Notes: a model not told the origin generated them from the sequence alone. A DNA stretch of 64,000 bases from Photobacterium arenosum (GCF_014841115.1 NZ_JACYTP010000006.1:1-64000), one strand, 5' to 3'. Shown: positions 19,489 to 31,784, counted from the first letter of the stretch. A program made the numbers and translations.

Positions 19489-20121
19489 ATGGTTCCAGGT
19501 AAACCGCAAACAGATCCAACCTTGGAGTGGTTCCTTTCTCATTGCCACATTCATAAGTACCCTTCAAAGAGTACACTGATCCATGCTGGCGAGAAAGCAG
19601 AGACCCTCTACTACATCGTTAAAGGCTCCGTTGCCGTTCTTATCAAGGACGAAGAAGGCAAAGAGATGATTCTGTCCTACCTCAACCAGGGCGACTTCAT
19701 CGGTGAGCTTGGCCTGTTTGAAGAAGGCCAGGAGCGTACTGCCTGGGTTCGTGCAAAAACACCATGTGAAGTGGCAGAGATTTCCTTTAAGAAATTCCGT
19801 CAGCTGATCCAGGTCAACCCGGATATTCTGATGCGACTGTCTGCTCAGATGGCTCGCCGTCTGCAAGTCACCAGCCAGAAAGTTGGCGACCTGGCGTTCC
19901 TGGATGTTACCGGTCGTATTGCTCAGACACTGCTGAATCTGGCCAAACAACCTGATGCCATGACCCACCCGGACGGCATGCAAATCAAAATCACCCGTCA
20001 GGAAATCGGCCAGATCGTAGGCTGTTCCCGTGAAACCGTTGGCCGCATCCTCAAGATGCTGGAAGAGCAGAACCTGATTTCTGCCCACGGCAAAACCATA
20101 GTGGTTTACGGCACTCGCTGA
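19489..20121 (+). CDS. crp: cAMP receptor protein
   Basis: Global catabolite regulator of 210 residues, nearly identical to E. coli CRP along its length. The cyclic-nucleotide domain (about 10-130) contains [18 protein letters not shown]. The C-terminal helix-turn-helix has [17 protein letters not shown]. The start is [14 protein letters not shown] at 19489, with AGAGGAAG 8-9 nt before it; in-frame codons further upstream would give a longer protein than any CRP. A CRP site lies in the promoter region. Confidence 0.98.
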   Translation: MVPGKPQTDPTLEWFLSHCHIHKYPSKSTLIHAGEKAETLYYIVKGSVAVLIKDEEGKEMILSYLNQGDFIGELGLFEEGQERTAWVRAKTPCEVAEISFKKFRQLIQVNPDILMRLSAQMARRLQVTSQKVGDLAFLDVTGRIAQTLLNLAKQPDAMTHPDGMQIKITRQEIGQIVGCSRETVGRILKMLEEQNLISAHGKTIVVYGTR

Positions 20122-20154
20122 TCACTCAGCTGTGATGCAGCCAATGTGAGTATA

Positions 20155-20182
20155 AGAAAAGCCGCCAGTGCGGCTTTTCTTG
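20155..20182 (+). terminator. Terminator of crp
   Basis: AAGAAAAGCCGC and GCGGCTTTTCTT pair around CAGT, about 33 bp after the crp stop. Confidence 0.92.
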
Positions 20183-20302
20183 CATTTGCACACCCTCCCC
20201 CGGCTTTGCATCGTGTTCCTCTAGTCACCTCACAGTTTTTCAGTTGCCTTCCTCATTCCTATTGCTACATTTGGCATATCAGTTTTATGTGGATGCAGCG
20301 AT

Positions 20303-20512
20303 ATGGATATCGAACGTTTTGCCCCGAATGCGCAGCACAGCCAGGTGCCAACCCGCCCTGTGGTCACTATGGGCCGCTTCCTCACAGCATCAGTGGAAAT
20401 GACAGGGTTTCAGTCACCCCGTCTGTTACTGGAACAGGAAGCCGGTCTGCACGCCGGGATCCTGAGTCGTGACAACGATGCCTGGGTGCTGCCTTTGGAT
20501 CAGCAGCACTGA
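20303..20512 (+). CDS. Small protein of unknown function (possible gene)
   Basis: Open frame of 69 residues (MDIERFAPNAQHSQVPTRPV..., ending LPLDQQH) in an otherwise empty 460-bp gap between crp and the DUF1338 gene. Support: codon use with G/C-rich third positions like the neighbours, a free-standing position, and a hairpin terminator 20 bp past its stop. Against: the ribosome-binding site is weak (GGATG about 8 nt upstream) and I recognise no family. There is no signal peptide or membrane segment. Confidence 0.45.
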   Translation: MDIERFAPNAQHSQVPTRPVVTMGRFLTASVEMTGFQSPRLLLEQEAGLHAGILSRDNDAWVLPLDQQH

Positions 20513-20532
20513 CACCAACAGCCTGACCTAAA

Positions 20533-20558
20533 AAAACAGCGACCAAAAGGCCGCTGTT
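20533..20558. terminator. Nested hairpin terminator
   Basis: AAACAGCGACC and GGCCGCTGTTT pair (one mismatch) around AAAA. An outer pair AGCCTGAC/GTCAGGCT (20520-20527 and 20573-20580) encloses it. It lies between the small plus-strand ORF and the end of the minus-strand DUF1338 gene and could serve both. Confidence 0.75.
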
Positions 20559-20583
20559 TAAGGTGTTTTTCAGTCAGGCTGAA

Positions 20584-21378
20584 TCACATATTGGTACTTT
20601 CGAAGATTTTGTCGGCTGACGCTTCGACAAAGCCCGGATAGAGTTCCCCGTCTGCCTGATGGTAGCGCTTGGCAAACTCATAAAAACCACCGGGAATTGT
20701 GCGAACACCGTCGGTGAAGGACACATCAACACGGTCAGCCATAGTGGATGACTGCTCCAGCATCACTGCCGGATTGCCTTTCACTTCGCCGCCGGCTTCA
20801 TTAATGCTGAACCCGTTGTGGCGCAGCAAGCTGTTAACCGCCGCCACTTCGGTGAACTGCTCCAGCTGATTGACGCTTACCGTAAAGTGATTGGCGCCGT
20901 AACCGTGAGCGGCCACCCAGCCGGCATACTCGCTTTCCGCGGCCAGCATTTCATAGGTCGCAAAATCCAGCTCCCACAAACGGCCGTTATAAAGGAAAGA
21001 CGCATCATCCATTGCACCGTCAGGGATCTGCTTTACCAGCGCACGCACCGTGTTCTGCAGTTGTGCAGAGCACTGACCAACCAGCAGTTCACTGATAAAC
21101 ACTTTCGGGGCAGCCGGATTCGGGTGCTCGAAGTGCTCCGCGTACAGTTTCTTCTGCTCGAAATGATAGATACCGCAAGGCTTGTAGCCAATGGCGATAA
21201 AAGGTGCAGCCAGAACATCCAGACTGACACCAGGCAGATTAAAGGTACGCAACGCAATATGATCATTCTGCAGAGGCTCTTCCTCTGTCAGCAGATCGTG
21301 TACCTGCGCCGCCGACGGGCAAAGACGGGTAGTAAAGTCCTGCCACAGGGCATCAAACAATTTTTCCACTCTTTCCAT
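20584..21378 (-). CDS. DUF1338 family protein (HglS-like putative dioxygenase)
   Basis: Protein of 264 residues in the DUF1338 family, whose characterised member HglS is a metal-dependent 2-oxoadipate dioxygenase/decarboxylase. Candidate metal ligands are His40 in NDHIALRTF, the His of GANHFTVSVNQ and the Glu of GGFYEFAKRY, following the vicinal-oxygen-chelate pattern. It lies about 38 bp after astD on the same strand, at the end of the argD-astA-astD series. A role in amino acid catabolism is therefore plausible, but its substrate here is unknown. Confidence 0.85.
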   Translation of the reverse strand: MERVEKLFDALWQDFTTRLCPSAAQVHDLLTEEEPLQNDHIALRTFNLPGVSLDVLAAPFIAIGYKPCGIYHFEQKKLYAEHFEHPNPAAPKVFISELLVGQCSAQLQNTVRALVKQIPDGAMDDASFLYNGRLWELDFATYEMLAAESEYAGWVAAHGYGANHFTVSVNQLEQFTEVAAVNSLLRHNGFSINEAGGEVKGNPAVMLEQSSTMADRVDVSFTDGVRTIPGGFYEFAKRYHQADGELYPGFVEASADKIFESTNM

Positions 21379-21416
21379 GATGCGGTTCCCCTTCGAAAAT
21401 ACGGGTTAAGTATGAA

Positions 21417-23908
<2,492 letters not shown>

Positions 23909-23975
23909 CGAACTCCCTCCTGATGCAGGTAGCAACACAGGTTGCTAACTCTGAATATCTGTAATTTCTTTCTCT

Positions 23976-24005
23976 TCTAAAAACTACCCCGGGCGACACC
24001 CGGGG
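23976..24005 (-). terminator. Terminator or attenuator between argD and astA
   Basis: On the minus strand CCCCGGG and CCCGGGG pair around 5 nt and are followed by TAGTTTTTAGA. It lies about 40-70 bp past the argD stop and would reduce read-through from argD into astA-astD. Confidence 0.7.
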
Positions 24006-24044
24006 CAGCAAGCAGGGCAAGCTATTGTGCCTGCCCTTGTCTTA

Positions 24045-25262
24045 TTATTGGTTGTAAAGCTTGGCGATGGCACGTTCCAGACGGGCCAGACCTTCTTCGA
24101 CATCCGATTTTTCAATCACCAGAGAAGGCGTGAAACGCACGACATTGGTACCGGCTACCAGCACCATCAGACCTTCTTCACCAGCAGCCAGCAGCACATC
24201 ACGTGCACGGCCCTGCCACTCAGCATTCAGGGCTGCGCCCAGCAACAGGCCCTTACCGCGTACTTCAGCGAAGATAGGGTACTGAGCATTGATTTTCTCA
24301 ATCCCGTCGCGGAACCATTGCTCACGCTCTTTAACACCGGCCAGTACTTCCGGCTTGCTGACTTCGTCAACCACAGCTTCTGCCACGGCACAGGCCAGCG
24401 GGTTACCGCCGTAAGTCGAACCGTGAGTACCGATTTTCAGGTGCTGTGCCAGCTCAGTGGTGGTCAGCATGGCACCAATCGGGAAACCGCCACCCAGCGA
24501 TTTCGCTGTGCTCAGGATGTCAGGCGTCACGCCCAGCCCCTGATACGCATAGAATTCACCGGTACGGCCGTTACCTGTTTGTACTTCATCGAAAACCAGC
24601 AGCGCGTTGTGCTTGTCACACAACTCACGCACACCCTGGATAAATTCCTGAGTCGGAGAGACGATACCGCCTTCACCTTGCAACGGCTCCATCATGACAG
24701 CACAGGTGCGGTCAGAGATGTGTGCTGCCAGCGCGTCCAGATCGTTGTAAGGCAGGTGTGTGACAGCCTGAGGCTTAGGACCGAAACCGTCAGAGTATGC
24801 CGCCTGACCACCTACGGTCACAGTGAAGAAAGTACGGCCGTGGAAACCTTGTTTAAAGGCGATGATTTCATCTTTTTCCGGACCGAATTTGTCGGCGGCA
24901 TAACGGCGCGCCAGTTTCAGTGCAGCTTCGTTCGCTTCAGCACCAGAGTTGGCAAAGAAGACTTTCTCGGCAAAGCTGACTTCCGTCAGTTTTTTCGCCA
25001 GGCGCAGTGCCGGCTCATTGGTCATGACGTTGCTCAGGTGCCAAATTTTCTCACCCTGCTCTTTCAGTGCTGACACCATAGCCGGGTGGCAATGGCCCAA
25101 GCAGCTCACCGCGATACCACCGGCGAAATCGATGTACTCACGATCATCCTGGTCCCACACACGGGCACCTTTACCTTTCACCGGGATGATTTGCATTGGG
25201 GCATAACAAGGTACCATGACCTCATCAAAGGTTTGACGTCCTACTTTTTGATCCGTCGCCAT
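24045..25262 (-). CDS. argD: Acetylornithine/succinylornithine aminotransferase
   Basis: PLP enzyme of 405 residues that transaminates N-acetylornithine in arginine synthesis and, in the AST pathway, succinylornithine (then called AstC). The PLP lysine is K254 in [12 protein letters not shown] and the PLP-nitrogen Asp is D225 in [12 protein letters not shown]. Being first in line with astA and astD, while no other argD is in the window, it probably serves both pathways. It has its own 421-bp upstream region and a hairpin separates it from astA. Confidence 0.94.
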   Translation of the reverse strand: MATDQKVGRQTFDEVMVPCYAPMQIIPVKGKGARVWDQDDREYIDFAGGIAVSCLGHCHPAMVSALKEQGEKIWHLSNVMTNEPALRLAKKLTEVSFAEKVFFANSGAEANEAALKLARRYAADKFGPEKDEIIAFKQGFHGRTFFTVTVGGQAAYSDGFGPKPQAVTHLPYNDLDALAAHISDRTCAVMMEPLQGEGGIVSPTQEFIQGVRELCDKHNALLVFDEVQTGNGRTGEFYAYQGLGVTPDILSTAKSLGGGFPIGAMLTTTELAQHLKIGTHGSTYGGNPLACAVAEAVVDEVSKPEVLAGVKEREQWFRDGIEKINAQYPIFAEVRGKGLLLGAALNAEWQGRARDVLLAAGEEGLMVLVAGTNVVRFTPSLVIEKSDVEEGLARLERAIAKLYNQ

Positions 25263-25683
25263 TATACTTTCCTTCTGTGTATATCGCTTTGCGCATAGTA
25301 TTTACATAATTTTAACCGATTCCAATAGCAGAAAATGTTTTTCCTTTGCGGAAAGTGCGTCATATAACTGCGATGGATACATATTTATGCGCGAGTAAGG
25401 AAAACTTATTAAGACGATTTTAAGGAAAGGTGTTTTTCCCTGTAGGAATCAATGCCCCTGTTCATGATTTGGCCAAATGCATAAGCTTGCGACAAAGGCC
25501 GGATGAATATTTTTCAGTCAATGTTAAGAAAAGTGATGCAGATCGCGCTTGTGAGACAGCCAAAATCGCTAAAAACACCCATTAGAAAGACTAATGGCTC
25601 ATTAGCCAGGCCACATTTGACAAGGCCTGGCAGCGAAAAAAGAGAAAGAAAGGGGCAGATAACAAGAGAGGTAAAAGCCGGTT
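25263..25683. other. 421-bp intergenic region upstream of argD
   Basis: No convincing gene. It contains the argD promoter region and two hairpins: CATTAG/CTAATG (25580-25596) and GCCAGGCC/GGCCTGGC (25605-25631). The second lies 53 bp beyond the pabA stop without a U-tract. One half-site resembling an ARG box (TGAAT at 25504) is poorly placed, so I do not call an operator. Confidence 0.6.
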
Positions 25684-26259
25684 TCAGCGACGCAGAAAAT
25701 TAGCCAGCAGCTGATGACCCTGCTCAGTAAGAATACTTTCCGGGTGGAACTGAACACCTTCCAGCGGCAAAGTGCGATGGCTGATGCCCATAATCTCATC
25801 CGGCTTGCCGTCTTTTTCTGTCCATGCCGTGACTTCGAAACAGTCAGGTAAGCTATCGGCCTGCACCACCAGCGAGTGATAACGGGTCACCGTCAGGGGA
25901 TTATTCAGACCGCAAAACACACTGTGGTTATTGTGTCGCACCGGGGAGGTTTTGCCGTGCATAACCTGCCGGGCGCGCACGACTTTGGCGCCAAAGACCT
26001 GCGCCATCGACTGATGTCCCAGGCAGACTCCCAGGATCGGCAGTTTGCCAGCAAAATGAGCAATCGCCGCCAGGGAAATACCGGCATCATCCGGGGTACA
26101 CGGGCCAGGGGAGATCACCAGATGGGACGGCGCCAGCGCAGCAATCCCCGCCAGATCTATCTCATCATTACGGACCACCTTCACCTCAGCACCCAGCTCA
26201 CAGAAATACTGGTACAGGTTGTAGGTAAAAGAGTCGTAATTATCAATGATCAACAGCAT
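25684..26259 (-). CDS. pabA: Aminodeoxychorismate/anthranilate synthase component II
   Basis: Class I glutamine amidotransferase subunit, 191 residues, that supplies ammonia to PabB for folate synthesis. The nucleophile is C79 in GVCLGHQ, and the His-Glu pair lies in QFHPESIL. The N-terminus [19 protein letters not shown] is typical. Standing apart from trp genes and beside arginine genes, it is PabA rather than TrpG. AGGGAG precedes the ATG. Confidence 0.93.
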   Translation of the reverse strand: MLLIIDNYDSFTYNLYQYFCELGAEVKVVRNDEIDLAGIAALAPSHLVISPGPCTPDDAGISLAAIAHFAGKLPILGVCLGHQSMAQVFGAKVVRARQVMHGKTSPVRHNNHSVFCGLNNPLTVTRYHSLVVQADSLPDCFEVTAWTEKDGKPDEIMGISHRTLPLEGVQFHPESILTEQGHQLLANFLRR

Positions 26260-26364
26260 AAGTCTCCCTGCCCTGGCAAAATCGGCGCCCTATTTTGCAA
26301 CAGGGAGGGAGAAAGGCAAGCAGGATTGCCTCCTGCTGGCCTTTTTAGCGCCAAAAGCGCAGGA

Positions 26365-28713
26365 TCAGTGCTTCATCTGACAGCTGTCACCGTTATACAC
26401 AGCTTTCAGGCGGCCGGTTAAGCGCAGCGGCGCGTAGCTGCAAGGCACTTCGAACACCCCGTAAGCCAGCAGGCTCAGGCTCACCTGATCGCCGGCAGCA
26501 ATGCCGACATGGTTTAAGAACACATTGTCCTCCCGGTAGCGACGCTGCTTGCCCGGCATCAGCCATGTTTGTGTACTGTCCCAGTACCAGCGATTGAATA
26601 CCGGATAAACGGGATGGGCACTCTTGTTTTTGAACGTCAGCTGAAACCGGCGCGGATCAGGCTGTGCATAGCGCAGGCTGACCACCACAGGATCATGGTC
26701 TGAGGCAGAAAAGGGCCCGGCCGATTTCACCAGATCCCCTGTGTGCTTATCTGAGTACTCAAACAAACTACTTTCGACCGAATTGATGTGCCACTCTTCA
26801 ATACCCGCCACTTTCCCGGCCAGCGACAGGTTAGCCAGTGCGTGATCCAAACTGCCCAGCTCTCCCTCATAGCTGTAGGAATAAGCCGGCACGTCGTGGC
26901 CTTTGTCGGCCAGATTCACCAGGCCCAGCCCTTTGCCTGCTTCCACACCGTGCTCATGCAGCACTTTACCGGCTACCGAAGTGCCGGAAGCCGACAGTAT
27001 CTTGCGCTCTGCACTGGCCGGATCATAGTCAGTCAGAATGCGGATAGGATCTTCCTTGGCGTACGCATTCATATCACCCAGCACCAGCAGATCACCCTCG
27101 ATATTTTTCAGTGTCTCAGCCAGTACCATAGCGGCAGAGACCCGGAACGCATTACAGTGGCCCTGTAAATCAGCCGGATCGCTGTCAAATTCACCCCTGA
27201 CCCAATCTTCGTAGCAACCTGAGCCTTTGGATTTCAGGTGATTCACCACCACGGTCAATGGCTGCGCGTCCGCCGCGCCTTGCACCGCGAAAGTCTGCAT
27301 CAGGCTGTCACGCTGGTACTTATCCAGCTGTTTCGTCTCGCCCTGAGGACTCTCTCCGGACAAGTGCTGCTCCGGCATCCGAATGACCTGCGCCGCTGAC
27401 GCCGGCTGTACTTTGCCCGGACGGTAAATCAGCGCCACTGTGATGGCATCCGAGCCCAGAAACCGGCCCTGGTGCATGTCAGCCTGCTCAATAGTGATGA
27501 AGCTGTAGTGATCCGCCGGATCACTGAACTGCTGGTTCAGCGTGGTGACCAGATTGGCCAGCGCACTGTCATCACCAAAACCGTTATTTTCCACTTCCAT
27601 GATACCGACGATATCGGCATTCATGGCAGTCAGCGCATTGACTATCTTGCTGCGCTGCAGCTGGAAATCACTCAGGGTGTTGGCACCACGGTTGCAGCCA
27701 TTGGCCGCATCGGCATCGGCCTGATCTTTACACATCGCATTCAGCGCGCCGCCTATGTCACTGTCGCTGGTAAAGAAATTAAGCACGTTGAAACTGGCGA
27801 CTTTCAGCTGCGTATCCGGCACCGCCTGCGGGGCCGGGGTACGATCGTCATGGTGGATAAAATCCGCTGCCGACAGGGTGTTAGTGGGCAGCAGACGGTA
27901 CTCGCCGTAGCTGTAGCCAATCACCCCTTCAAGATTCACGACTGTGTCGCCCACCCGAATATAGCCCTGCTCGGCATCCAGTGCCGGAAAATAAGGCATC
28001 ACGCCATCCGGCGCCTTGGCATCAGTATCAATGTAGAGCTGATTGCGGTCATTCGCTGCCGCCAGTGCTTTGGCTTGCTCGCTGCCGGCCACATAGAGCT
28101 GAGTGGGTTTCATTAGCGGCGCAGCGTGTGACAGCACCATATTGTTACGGTACGAGGAGTAATCAAAACCAAAATTGCGGGTCACTTTCAGCTGACTGTC
28201 TGTTACCAGCCGGACACGCATGCCTTCATAGCGTTCCATGGCATCAGCCAGCTGCTCACCGCCTCTGACGCTAATGGCAACAGGTGCCGGTACAACGCCC
28301 GGCGCTTCGATCACCAGCTTGTCCTGCTCGGCCAGCAACTGCGTCAGGTCGTAGTGCTCTTTAACCCTGGCCTTGAGACACACCGTCATTCCCGGCTGCA
28401 CATCCGCCGCCACCTTAGTGCCGGTGTAGACAAAGATACCGTCAGAAGTGTCAGGGTTGTCATCACCCTGCGGATCCTGCATGAAGAAGCCTTTATAGAG
28501 GCTGTCCGTTTTGGCCGTCACCACCCCGCGCACGTAATAGGCCTCTGAGCTGGTGTACTGGCCGTCAGGGATCACTGGGCTCTTGAGGCCGTCTCCCTGA
28601 AGCTGATAAATCGGGATCAGGGTTTGCGTGTCACAGCTAAAGGTGTCGGCCATTGCCTGCACAGGCAATAAGCCCACGGCAGCCGCCAATGGCAAAAGTG
28701 TGGTTCGTAGCAT
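26365..28713 (-). CDS. xds: Extracellular nuclease, ExeM/NucH family (Xds-like)
   Basis: Secreted DNase of 782 residues. The signal peptide is MLRTTLLPLAAAVGLLPVQAMA, cut before DTFSC. An OB-fold-like region follows (about 40-290), then an endonuclease/exonuclease/phosphatase domain (about 305-690) with ASFNVLNF, MEVENNGFGDD, VVNHLKSKGSGC, LGDMNAYAKEDP and SDHDPVVV as active-site motifs. The last 90 residues (FQLTFKNKSAHPVYPVFNRW onward) form a separate C-terminal domain. V. cholerae Xds has the same position near pabA; it degrades extracellular DNA for nutrients and biofilm shaping. Confidence 0.9.
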   Translation of the reverse strand: MLRTTLLPLAAAVGLLPVQAMADTFSCDTQTLIPIYQLQGDGLKSPVIPDGQYTSSEAYYVRGVVTAKTDSLYKGFFMQDPQGDDNPDTSDGIFVYTGTKVAADVQPGMTVCLKARVKEHYDLTQLLAEQDKLVIEAPGVVPAPVAISVRGGEQLADAMERYEGMRVRLVTDSQLKVTRNFGFDYSSYRNNMVLSHAAPLMKPTQLYVAGSEQAKALAAANDRNQLYIDTDAKAPDGVMPYFPALDAEQGYIRVGDTVVNLEGVIGYSYGEYRLLPTNTLSAADFIHHDDRTPAPQAVPDTQLKVASFNVLNFFTSDSDIGGALNAMCKDQADADAANGCNRGANTLSDFQLQRSKIVNALTAMNADIVGIMEVENNGFGDDSALANLVTTLNQQFSDPADHYSFITIEQADMHQGRFLGSDAITVALIYRPGKVQPASAAQVIRMPEQHLSGESPQGETKQLDKYQRDSLMQTFAVQGAADAQPLTVVVNHLKSKGSGCYEDWVRGEFDSDPADLQGHCNAFRVSAAMVLAETLKNIEGDLLVLGDMNAYAKEDPIRILTDYDPASAERKILSASGTSVAGKVLHEHGVEAGKGLGLVNLADKGHDVPAYSYSYEGELGSLDHALANLSLAGKVAGIEEWHINSVESSLFEYSDKHTGDLVKSAGPFSASDHDPVVVSLRYAQPDPRRFQLTFKNKSAHPVYPVFNRWYWDSTQTWLMPGKQRRYREDNVFLNHVGIAAGDQVSLSLLAYGVFEVPCSYAPLRLTGRLKAVYNGDSCQMKH

Positions 28714-28789
28714 GTCTGCAATCCTTTACATTTATTGAGAGCTATATCTAAAAAGGAATGCATTATTTAACACTTATACATCTCATAAA

Positions 28790-28805
28790 TGTGACAGCAT
28801 TAACA
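28790..28805. promoter_or_regulatory. CRP-like or Pho-box-like site upstream of xds
   Basis: TGTGA, six bases, TAACA matches the CRP consensus at 9 of 10 positions, 77 bp before the xds start. The overlapping stretch TCATAAATGTGACAG (from 28783) shares 12 of 18 positions with the E. coli Pho box by my hand alignment. Either could link nuclease synthesis to nutrient supply. Confidence 0.4.
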
Positions 28806-28888
28806 AACACTACACATATGCACCATGTGACTTCATTTTAGTGATCTTACTCTAAAAAACAGCAGAGGTAATTGGCGGTAAACGGGCA

Positions 28889-28919
28889 CAAAAAAAGCAG
28901 AAGGTGCTGCCTTCTGCTT
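28889..28919 (-). terminator. Terminator of trpS
   Basis: On the minus strand AAGCAGAAGG and CCTTCTGCTT pair around 5 nt, followed by a run of T residues. It lies about 30 bp after the trpS stop. Confidence 0.92.
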
Positions 28920-28947
28920 ACATTTGTACGCTTAATGAGATTTATGA

Positions 28948-29952
28948 TTAAGGGCGGGCAACAAAACCCACGGCCTGGTAAACCTTCTTCAGCACCTCGG
29001 CGGCACGTGCAGAGGCTTTCTCAGCACCGGTTTTCATCACCTGATCCAGGAAAGCGCGATCTTCACGGTATGCGTGATAGCGCGCCTGAAGCGGCTCCAG
29101 CATCGCCACCACCGCTTCGGCGGTATCTTTCTTCAGATGGCCGTACATTTTATCGCTGTACTCGGCTTCAATGTCGGCCAGGCTCTTGCCTGTCACACCC
29201 GACATGATACCCATCAGGTTCGACACCCCAGGTTTATTTTCGATATCAAACACCACACGTGGCGGCTCTTCAGAATCGGTTACCGCACGTTTGATCTTCT
29301 TGGTGATCGCTTTCGGGTCTTCCAGCAGACCAATCACATTGTTGCGGTTGTCGTCTGACTTGGACATCTTCTTCAGCGGATCCTGCAGGCTCATTACACG
29401 CGCGCCAACTGGCGGAATGTAAGGCTCAGGCACCACAAAAGTATCGCCATACAGATTGTTGAAGCGAATCGCGATGTCACGAGCCAGCTCCAGGTGCTGC
29501 TTCTGGTCATTGCCCACAGGCACCTGATGCGCGCCGTACAGCAGGATATCTGCCGCCATCAGCACAGGATAAGAGAACAGGCCGGCATTGATGTTTTCCG
29601 AATGGCGCTGTGATTTGTCTTTAAACTGCGTCATACGGTTCAGCTCACCCATCTGGGTGTAGCAGTTCAGCACCCAGGCCAGCTGAGCATGCTCACGGGC
29701 ATGCGACTGAACGAACAAGGTGCTCTTTTCCGGGCTGACGCCCACCGCCAGACACAACGCCAGCGCATCCAGCGTGGCTTCACGCAGCGCCGCCGGGTCC
29801 TGGCGGACTGTGATGGCATGCAGGTCCACCACACAGTAGTGGCAGTTGTACTCATCCTGCATTTGTTCCCACTGACGCAGCGCACCCATGTAGTTACCAA
29901 TACTTAACTCACCGGAAGGCTGTACGCCACTAAATACAATGGGTTTACTCAT
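28948..29952 (-). CDS. trpS: Tryptophanyl-tRNA synthetase
   Basis: Class I aminoacyl-tRNA synthetase of 334 residues, the usual bacterial TrpRS length. The HIGH-like motif is PSGELSIGN (12-20) and the KMSKS motif lies in [14 protein letters not shown]. It is last in the rpe-gph-trpS series, with a 104-bp gap after gph that holds a GGCGGCA/TGCCGCC hairpin. Confidence 0.97.
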   Translation of the reverse strand: MSKPIVFSGVQPSGELSIGNYMGALRQWEQMQDEYNCHYCVVDLHAITVRQDPAALREATLDALALCLAVGVSPEKSTLFVQSHAREHAQLAWVLNCYTQMGELNRMTQFKDKSQRHSENINAGLFSYPVLMAADILLYGAHQVPVGNDQKQHLELARDIAIRFNNLYGDTFVVPEPYIPPVGARVMSLQDPLKKMSKSDDNRNNVIGLLEDPKAITKKIKRAVTDSEEPPRVVFDIENKPGVSNLMGIMSGVTGKSLADIEAEYSDKMYGHLKKDTAEAVVAMLEPLQARYHAYREDRAFLDQVMKTGAEKASARAAEVLKKVYQAVGFVARP

Positions 29953-29985
29953 GATGGGATATTCCTGTTTGTCCTAAACATATCC

Positions 29986-30003
29986 GGCGGCACCTATGCC
30001 GCC
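29986..30003 (-). other. Hairpin in the gph-trpS gap
   Basis: GGCGGCA and TGCCGCC pair around 4 nt, about 34-50 bp upstream of trpS. No U-run follows, so it is not a clear terminator. It may be a structured 5' element of trpS or an mRNA processing site. Confidence 0.55.
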
Positions 30004-30056
30004 TGAAAACAATAAGTGACCGGCTAAACCTGACGCCGATCGAGTCAACGCTGCGA

Positions 30057-30740
30057 TTAGGCGATAGCCACTACATCCAGCAACTGGCTGAACTGATCCA
30101 GCACCCGATCCGGGTGACTGTCACTGATCGGCAGGCCATAGTTGTAGCCATAAGTCAGGCCGACAACATAGCATGAGGCCGCCTGAGCCGCCAGAACATC
30201 ATTACGGGAGTCGCCGACCATCAACATCTCGCTGCAACTCAGGCAATGTTTTTCCATCAGCCAGTGCAGCGCGTAAGGGTCCGGCTTTTTCTTCGGGAAG
30301 GTATCGCCGCCGATCACATCGGTAAAATACTGGCTGATCCCGTACTCTTCAAGAATATGCGGCACAAACTGTGAGGGTTTGTTGGTGACAATCGCCATAG
30401 GGATCCCTGCCTGATGCAGGGTTTCCAGCGTTTCTGTCACCCCCGGGTAGAGCACTGTTTTCTTGTGACCGCCTTCGCGATAAAAACGGTTAAACATCAC
30501 CAGTGCTCTTTGATGCAGCTCGGGATCCAGCGCCGGGTCCAGTTCAATACTCTGACTCAGGGCGCGGCCAATCAGAGTCTCAGCACCATTGCCTATCCAG
30601 GTCTGGGTCTGCGCTTCGGTCACGCCGGGTAAGCCCAGCGCTTGCATGGTTTTATCAGCAGCGTCGGCAAGGTCCGGTACACTGTCGAGCAAGGTGCCGT
30701 CCAGATCAAACGCGATAAAGGTAATGCCTTCAATTTTCAT
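30057..30740 (-). CDS. gph: Phosphoglycolate phosphatase
   Basis: HAD-superfamily hydrolase of 227 residues. Motif I is FDLDGTLLDS (nucleophile D12, acid D14), with IVTNKPSQF as motif II, KKPDP as motif III and VGDSRNDVLAA as motif IV. The position after rpe and before trpS is the conserved gammaproteobacterial dam-rpe-gph-trpS arrangement. It removes 2-phosphoglycolate arising from DNA repair. Its ATG shares one base with the rpe stop. Confidence 0.95.
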   Translation of the reverse strand: MKIEGITFIAFDLDGTLLDSVPDLADAADKTMQALGLPGVTEAQTQTWIGNGAETLIGRALSQSIELDPALDPELHQRALVMFNRFYREGGHKKTVLYPGVTETLETLHQAGIPMAIVTNKPSQFVPHILEEYGISQYFTDVIGGDTFPKKKPDPYALHWLMEKHCLSCSEMLMVGDSRNDVLAAQAASCYVVGLTYGYNYGLPISDSHPDRVLDQFSQLLDVVAIA

Positions 30741-31414
30741 TAACGCTTCACCTTGGCCAGTTCTGCCCGCATCTCGTCAATCACGGTTTTGTAATCCGGC
30801 TGACCAAAAATCGCCGACCCGGCCACAAACATGTCAGCACCAGCCTGAGCGATTTCGCGGATATTCTCCACTTTCACCCCACCGTCAATTTCAAGCCGGA
30901 TTTCACGGCCAGAGGCCTCAATCCGCTCGCGCACCATACGCAGCTTTTCCAGGGTATGCGGAATGAAAGACTGCCCGCCAAAACCCGGATTGACCGACAT
31001 CAGCAAAATCATGTCCAGCTTGTCCATCACGTGGTCGAGATAATGCAGCGGCGTGCCCGGATTGAATACCACACCGGCCTGACAGCCGTGGTCTTTGATC
31101 AGTTGCAGGCTTCTGTCCAGGTGCTCGGTCGCCTCGGCATGAATGGTGATCATAGTCGCGCCGGCCTTGGCAAAATCCGGAATAATGCGATCCACCGGCT
31201 TAACCATCAAATGCACATCAATCGGCGCAGTAATGCCATAATCACGCAGCGCTTTACAGATGGGGGCACCAAAGGTGAGGTTAGGGACGTAGTGGTTATC
31301 CATAACATCAAAGTGGATAACATCGGCACCGGCGGCCAGCACTTTTTCAACGTCTTCACCCAAACGGGCAAAATCGGCAGACAAAATGGAGGGAGCGATC
31401 AGAAAATCCGTCAT
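30740..31414 (-). CDS. rpe: Ribulose-phosphate 3-epimerase
   Basis: Pentose phosphate pathway epimerase (ribulose 5-phosphate to xylulose 5-phosphate), 224 residues, TIM barrel. Metal-binding residues lie in [14 protein letters not shown] and LMVKPVD, with the phosphate-binding segment GFGGQSF and the catalytic Asp in EIDGGV. The TAATG junction with gph indicates coupled translation. Confidence 0.96.
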   Translation of the reverse strand: MTDFLIAPSILSADFARLGEDVEKVLAAGADVIHFDVMDNHYVPNLTFGAPICKALRDYGITAPIDVHLMVKPVDRIIPDFAKAGATMITIHAEATEHLDRSLQLIKDHGCQAGVVFNPGTPLHYLDHVMDKLDMILLMSVNPGFGGQSFIPHTLEKLRMVRERIEASGREIRLEIDGGVKVENIREIAQAGADMFVAGSAIFGQPDYKTVIDEMRAELAKVKR

Positions 31415-31586
31415 GTTCAGCCTCTGTACTTGAGTGGGTTCCCGCGCGGTATAGCTATACGGGGCAGTAAATGGGCAAAATTCTACCCGATATCCACCCC
31501 GATGTCTTACCGATTTGTTCCGCAGCCCTCTCTGTGTTTACAGGCTAAGCTAAAGCGTAAGGAAGCGCAGACGACAGGAGTTACTC

Positions 31587-31784
31587 ATGAAGCACAAACC
31601 CGCATCAAAGAAAAACAACCTGTGGCGCAGCGTGGGCGCTGCTCTGCTGGGGGTTCAGTCCGATCACAGCCGGCAACAGGATTTCAGCCAGCCCAGTGCC
31701 CTGCCCTTCATTCTGGCAGGACTGGTCGCTATCTTTCTGTTTGTGGGAATGCTGGTGATCATCAGTCGTTTTGTGGCGGGCTGA
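31587..31784 (+). CDS. DUF2970 single-pass membrane protein
   Basis: Protein of 65 residues. The N-terminal half WRSVGAALLGVQSDHSRQQDF is the DUF2970 hallmark; the C-terminal half LPFILAGLVAIFLFVGMLVIIS is one membrane helix. It is divergent from rpe and runs into dam tail-to-tail, overlapping it by 23 bp. AGGAG lies 8-9 nt before the ATG. Function is unknown. Confidence 0.85.
   Translation: MKHKPASKKNNLWRSVGAALLGVQSDHSRQQDFSQPSALPFILAGLVAIFLFVGMLVIISRFVAG

Noticed and set aside
24027..25073. Open frame of 348 codons antisense to argD
   Set aside because: It mirrors a GC-rich real gene, has no ribosome-binding site, and encodes a composition (very rich in Arg, His, Gln) matching no protein family. 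Similar long antisense frames over mrcA (40640-41659, 41828-42670), prkB (17637-18344), the DUF1338 gene (20818-21498) and xds (27472-28116) were rejected for the same reason.
25504..25518. ARG-box-like TGAATATTTTTCA upstream of argD
   Set aside because: The half-sites are one base too close and the second is degenerate; it lies about 240 bp from the gene with no paired box.
25503..25703. Plus-strand frame of 66 codons upstream of argD
   Set aside because: Basic, low-complexity translation with no ribosome-binding site, running antisense into the end of pabA.
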